From Zymomonas sp. (GTDB taxonomy: Bacteria; Pseudomonadota; Alphaproteobacteria; Sphingomonadales; Sphingomonadaceae), in NCBI GenBank assembly GCA_027489105.1, contig JAIYAJ010000194.1, positions 1 to 8,114 of the forward strand: a stretch of DNA of 8,114 nucleotides. Reading direction: 5' to 3'. This document shows, piece after piece, positions 5,757 to 8,114 of this stretch. The notes beneath the pieces were generated by a model that worked only from the letters and a program-made list of their open reading frames with translations, did not search any database and was not told where the DNA came from. The first letter of the stretch is position 1; each line of letters opens with the position of its first letter. Both the position numbers and the translations under genes were made by a program.

Positions 5757-6113
5757 TCACGTCAGATCCCTGATTGTGCCGCTGAACTCGATCTCGGCCA
5801 TGTCCGAGCGGATCGCGGCGATGATCTCGAACTCGCGGCCCGTGTTCGGCCCGGTTTCGAAGACCAGCCTGTCGGCCGGGCCCAGCGTGGCTGTGTCGCC
5901 ATCGCGGCGCAGTGTCAGCAGCGCCGGCACCCGGCTTTCCAGCCTGCCGGCGGCGAGCGCCTCGCGGCCCCTCTCCGGCCTCACCCAGGCCCAGCGCCGC
6001 CACAGCAGCGCCCAGCCGGTTTGCACATTGCCGAAATCATCCGGCGAATCCGGGTTGCCGCTGCCGCGCCGTTCGGCCCGGACCCTTGTGTCGAAAGCGG
6101 AAGCGCCGGCCAC
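5757..6113 (-). CDS. Head closure / head-tail adaptor protein (118 aa)
   Basis: The layout matches the phage head-tail joining family (SPP1 gp16, HK97 gp9-like; RcGTA gp7 position). It has a short basic N-terminus, DDFGNVQTGWALLWRRWAWV near residues 24-43, the RGREALAAGRLESRVP segment, a beta-rich ALLTLRRDGDTATLGPADRL stretch and GREFEIIAAIRSDMAEIEF towards the end. Such proteins act as the stopper ring under the connector, holding packaged DNA until the tail docks. The start is GTG (6113-6111), one base after the connector stop. No ATG or TTG gives a better start nearby, and the ribosome site is weak (GGGCGGG about 8 nt upstream), so coupling to the connector gene is likely. Confidence 0.85.
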   Translation of the reverse strand: MAGASAFDTRVRAERRGSGNPDSPDDFGNVQTGWALLWRRWAWVRPERGREALAAGRLESRVPALLTLRRDGDTATLGPADRLVFETGPNTGREFEIIAAIRSDMAEIEFSGTIRDLT

Positions 6114-6114
6114 G

Positions 6115-6735
6115 TCACAGCCCGCCCATGCCGCTGCGCCGCCAGGGCGCGATCAGATGCGAGATAGCCGCCGCACTCGGCGTTTCGCCGACCCGTGCGC
6201 CGATCACGAAGCTCTCGCGCGCCATCCACATGTCGCCGACCAGCAGCAGGATGGCATGGCGCAATGCGCGCGGCACATCGCTCTCGTTCGCGCCAAAGCC
6301 CGCGGTGAAGCTCACCGTGACCGGTGCGGGGTGGCCGCTCTTCAGAGACGGCAGCACCGTGTCGTCGAACATGTGGATCTGCGTGCCGGTCAGCGCCTCC
6401 AGCAGCGTATAGCCAGAGCCGGCGAGGGTCTGGCTGGTGCCGGCCTCGTCGAGATAGGTGACCGTGGTGGCGCTGCAATCCGGAAACGGCAGCTCGATGA
6501 CGCGCCCGCACGGCCAGCCGCCGAGCCTGATCTCCCAGCCCTGGGCGATCATGCAGCGCCCGAGCAAGCCCTGCCACCCGTCGAGATGGCTCACCGCCGC
6601 CTCGATCATGCTGGTGATCTGCGTGTCGCTCTCGCTGTGCTCGACGCGCAGATGCGCCTTCGCTTCCGCCAGTGTGACCGGCGTCTTGGCGGGCGGCGTC
6701 GCGCGCCTCGGGGCAAGGCCATTGAGGCGGATCAT
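6115..6735 (-). CDS. Head-tail connector, gp6-like / phiE125 gp8 family (206 aa)
   Basis: Matches the gp6-like connector family (HK97 gp6, SPP1 gp15; phiE125 gp8 relatives). VTLAEAKAHLRVEHSESD lies near residues 20-37, then helices QITSMIEAAVSHLDGWQG and RCMIAQGWEIRLGGWP. These are followed by the beta insertion (VIELPFPDCSATTVTYLD, VTVSFTAGFG) and the closing helices PRALRHAILLLVGDMWMARE. The protein forms a ring on the portal after packaging and receives the stopper and tail. RcGTA gp6 has the same position and length range. The ATG lies 8 nt after the upstream small gene's stop. Only a weak AGG lies about 12 nt upstream. Confidence 0.9.
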   Translation of the reverse strand: MIRLNGLAPRRATPPAKTPVTLAEAKAHLRVEHSESDTQITSMIEAAVSHLDGWQGLLGRCMIAQGWEIRLGGWPCGRVIELPFPDCSATTVTYLDEAGTSQTLAGSGYTLLEALTGTQIHMFDDTVLPSLKSGHPAPVTVSFTAGFGANESDVPRALRHAILLLVGDMWMARESFVIGARVGETPSAAAISHLIAPWRRSGMGGL

Positions 6736-6743
6736 GACGGGGG

Positions 6744-6962
6744 TCAGCCTTTCGCGACAGGCTTGGCAACTGCGGCGGCAGCCGGGCGCTGTTCCCGAGC
6801 GGATTGCGGGGGCACAGCCCTTTCCTGCTTCGCCAGCGCCACAGGCACGGCAATGCCGGCCTCGATCATGCGCAGCGCCTCGGCCTGCGGCACCTCAAGC
6901 ACGTCGCCGGGGTTGCGCACGAACTCGACGCCCGCCTGGCAGACGATCATCCTGACTTGCAT
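6744..6962 (-). CDS. Small protein between capsid and connector genes (72 aa, function unknown)
   Basis: Starting at ATG 6962-6960 the protein reads MQVRMIVCQAGVEFVRNPGD, then VLEVPQAEALRMIEAGIAVP and a Pro/Ala-rich tail of about 30 residues. Small proteins with a basic first strand, a PGD turn and a final EALRMIEAG.A helix are common between the capsid and connector genes of phages in alpha- and betaproteobacteria. Their role is not established and I do not assign one. A GTG at 6971 would add three residues, but that GTG overlaps the GGAG (6974-6971) that lies 8 nt before the ATG, so the ATG is the better start. It has no hydrophobic segment or signal peptide. Confidence 0.75.
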   Translation of the reverse strand: MQVRMIVCQAGVEFVRNPGDVLEVPQAEALRMIEAGIAVPVALAKQERAVPPQSAREQRPAAAAVAKPVAKG

Positions 6963-6970
6963 GTCAGTCA

Positions 6971-6974
6971 CTCC
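6971..6974 (-). promoter_or_regulatory. Ribosome binding site deciding the start of the 72-residue gene
   Basis: GGAG followed by 8 nt (TGACTGAC) and ATG 6962. The alternative GTG start uses the last base of this site, so both cannot be used together. Confidence 0.65.
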
Positions 6975-6987
6975 GGGATGTTCAGGC

Positions 6988-7027
6988 CACGGGACAGGAG
7001 GGCGGCAGATGCGCCGCCCTCCCCGTG
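6988..7027 (-). other. Strong intergenic stem-loop after the capsid gene
   Basis: The bases 6997-7006 and 7013-7022 form a perfect 10-bp GC-rich inverted repeat (GGAGGGCGGC / GCCGCCCTCC) around a 6-nt loop. A further 5-bp pairing, CACGG with CCGTG (6988-6992 with 7023-7027), closes the base across a 4-nt bulge. It fills the only intergenic gap near the capsid stop. No U-tract follows on either strand, so it is not a typical intrinsic terminator. A partial attenuator or an mRNA 3'-end stabiliser that raises capsid yield over downstream genes is plausible, but this is inference. Confidence 0.65.
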
Positions 7028-7037
7028 TTCAGCCTGA

Positions 7038-8114
7038 TCAGGACGCAGCCGTGATCAGGTGCTTGACGGCGGCGGTGTCAGCCAGCTCGCCGTCGAGACG
7101 GATCAGGCCTGCAATGCCGAGATCCGGCCAGAACCGCTCGCGCAGGACGCCGATCATCGGAGCGCCGACCTTGCGGACGAAGTACTTGGAGAAGTCACCG
7201 AACAGCATGACCTTCTTGGCTGCCGCGATCGCCTCGACATCATCATTGATCGAGTAGCGGTAGCCGAGCAGCGTGCCGGGCTGGCCGGTGGTGACATCGC
7301 CCATCTGCCAGAGATAGTTGCCCTGGCCGTCCTTGAGCTTGCGGATCGCGGCAAGCGTGGTGTCGGCGAACATGAAGCGCGCCTTCGGCGAGCGGCGGTA
7401 GGCCGAGTTGACCGAGTGCAGCAGGTCAATGATCTCGTCTGCCGTGATCGCGGTGGCGCTGGCGGCCGTCTTGCCAAGGCTGGAAGCCGTGACGACGCCG
7501 TTCGGGTCGCCGGTGCCGTCGCCGATCGTCAGCTCCCTGTTGGCGACGCGCGCGAGGCGCTCGCCGAGCAGGTCGCCGAGCAGCTGCTCGACATTGAAGA
7601 TCGAATCCTGCGCCAGCTCCATCGAGAAGCGCACGAACTCGGTGTCGTACACGAAGGCGTCCAGCGACTTCTGGCCGAAGGTTGCATCCTCACCGCCATC
7701 ATCGGTGAGTGCCGCGCCCTCGGTGCGCTTTGCACCGCTCTTGGCAGTGTCATCGACGGTCGGCAGCTTGATCGGGTTGCCCGAGCTCGTATTGAGCACG
7801 GTGCAGATGTCCTCGTCATACATCGGGCCCCAGGCCTTCATGGACTTGACGATGATGTTCGCCAGCTCGGTCGGGACGGTGAAGCCGCCGGCCGTGGTGG
7901 TCCCTACGGTCTGGATGCGCTTTTCCACGTCAGCGTCGGGCTTGCCGGAGCGCAGGATCGAACGCTCCTCGGCATCGAGCTCGGAGATCTCCGCGCCGCC
8001 CCGGAGGAACTTGTGGAACACACTGCGATAGTCCGGCTTCTCTTCGGAAGCGCCTTCGGCCTTGCCGTTCTCGCCGCGCGGGCGGCGCTCGTCGCCGGCA
8101 TTGGCGCGGGCCTC
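7038..8114 (-). CDS. HK97-fold major capsid protein, N-terminus beyond the window
   Basis: The frame is open from the window edge at 8114 to the TGA at 7038, 358 visible codons. A GTG at 8021 is only an internal valine codon: the 31 codons before it are sense and read as a charged region (...RRPRGENGKAEGASEEKPDY), the type of delta/scaffold segment these capsids carry. After it come VFHKFLRGGAEISELD and then VGTTTAGGFTVPTELANII, the usual start of the mature shell domain, so maturation cleavage probably lies between them (inferred). Further family segments are GNPIKLPTVDDT, FVRFSMELAQDS and ARFMFADTTLAAIRKLKDGQ, then LLGYRYSINDDVEAIAAAKK and FGDFSKYFVR. It builds the icosahedral shell. The maturation protease and portal would be expected just off the right edge. 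Confidence 0.95.
   Translation of the reverse strand, partial: EARANAGDERRPRGENGKAEGASEEKPDYRSVFHKFLRGGAEISELDAEERSILRSGKPDADVEKRIQTVGTTTAGGFTVPTELANIIVKSMKAWGPMYDEDICTVLNTSSGNPIKLPTVDDTAKSGAKRTEGAALTDDGGEDATFGQKSLDAFVYDTEFVRFSMELAQDSIFNVEQLLGDLLGERLARVANRELTIGDGTGDPNGVVTASSLGKTAASATAITADEIIDLLHSVNSAYRRSPKARFMFADTTLAAIRKLKDGQGNYLWQMGDVTTGQPGTLLGYRYSINDDVEAIAAAKKVMLFGDFSKYFVRKVGAPMIGVLRERFWPDLGIAGLIRLDGELADTAAVKHLITAAS

Noticed and set aside
6988..7027. Intrinsic terminator after the capsid gene
   Set aside because: No U-tract follows the stem on either strand, and the essential connector and tail genes lie directly downstream on the same strand. Reported as a stem-loop only.
7035..7059. Direct repeat TGATCAGG (7035-7042 and 7052-7059) and the palindrome CCTGATCAGG at the capsid end
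   Set aside because: Mostly within coding sequence, short, and without flanking features of an att or operator site. Chance similarity is sufficient.
5452..7257. A 601-codon open frame on the plus strand
   Set aside because: It lies opposite several minus-strand genes with clear family motifs and ribosome sites. Its product is Arg/Ser/Pro/Ala-rich with no recognisable domain, as expected for an antisense frame in GC-rich DNA.
7038..8021. GTG at 8021 as the start of the capsid gene
   Set aside because: The frame is open to the window edge with a plausible delta-domain-like charged stretch. The GTG is an internal Val codon in VFHKFLRGG, so the gene is 5'-truncated by the window.
1..8114. A defence, toxin or other novel accessory system
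   Set aside because: Every supported gene falls into head, neck, tail or tip functions, with no cargo gene or antisense gene between them. Novelty here is limited to regulation and small proteins.

Overview
The window is the head-completion and tail-assembly part of a temperate siphovirus-type prophage, or a close relative of an alphaproteobacterial gene transfer agent (GTA). Every supported gene is on the minus strand, so the transcript runs from base 8114 down to base 1. The DNA is GC-rich with G/C-biased third codon positions. Several products have the character of Rhizobiales/Rhodobacterales phage and GTA proteins, so an alphaproteobacterial host is the best inference. No chromosomal host gene is visible, so host and integration state stay inferred. 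I see no integrase, att site, tRNA, rRNA, IS element or CRISPR array. No gene-free stretch exceeds about 70 bases.

Layout in transcription order. Head: an HK97-fold major capsid protein (8114-7038, its N-terminus off the right edge), a strong stem-loop, and a small unassigned protein. Neck: a gp6-like head-tail connector, a head-closure adaptor, a second small protein, and an HK97 gp10-like protein. Tail: a DUF3168/gp17-like tail terminator, a tail tube protein, a GTA-gp10-type assembly chaperone with a downstream small chaperone reading frame, and a 698-residue tape measure protein. Tail tip: a 119-residue tail protein, a DUF1833 protein, an NlpC/P60 cysteine peptidase, and the first codons of a further gene at the left edge.

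The genes read as one operon. Many stops and starts overlap or abut (TGATG at 4139 and 1396, a GTGA overlap at 1040, a one-base gap at 6114), which suggests translational coupling. The head proteins build and close the capsid, the connector/adaptor/terminator set forms the neck, and the chaperones help polymerise tube protein around the tape measure. The tip proteins and peptidase probably form the distal tail and help breach the cell wall.

Most of this is a standard structural module. The strongest non-standard signal is a complete, correctly phased candidate for -1 programmed ribosomal frameshifting near the end of the tail chaperone gene: a GGGAAAC slippery heptamer, a 6-nt spacer, a perfect 7-bp GC stem-loop and a GGAGG just upstream. 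It would fuse the chaperone to the next small frame, giving a 211-residue G-T-type protein. Other points of interest are a 101-nt out-of-frame gene overlap, two small proteins that may be paralogues, a four-codon mini-ORF linking two tail-tip genes, and a tip that differs from the classical GTA set.
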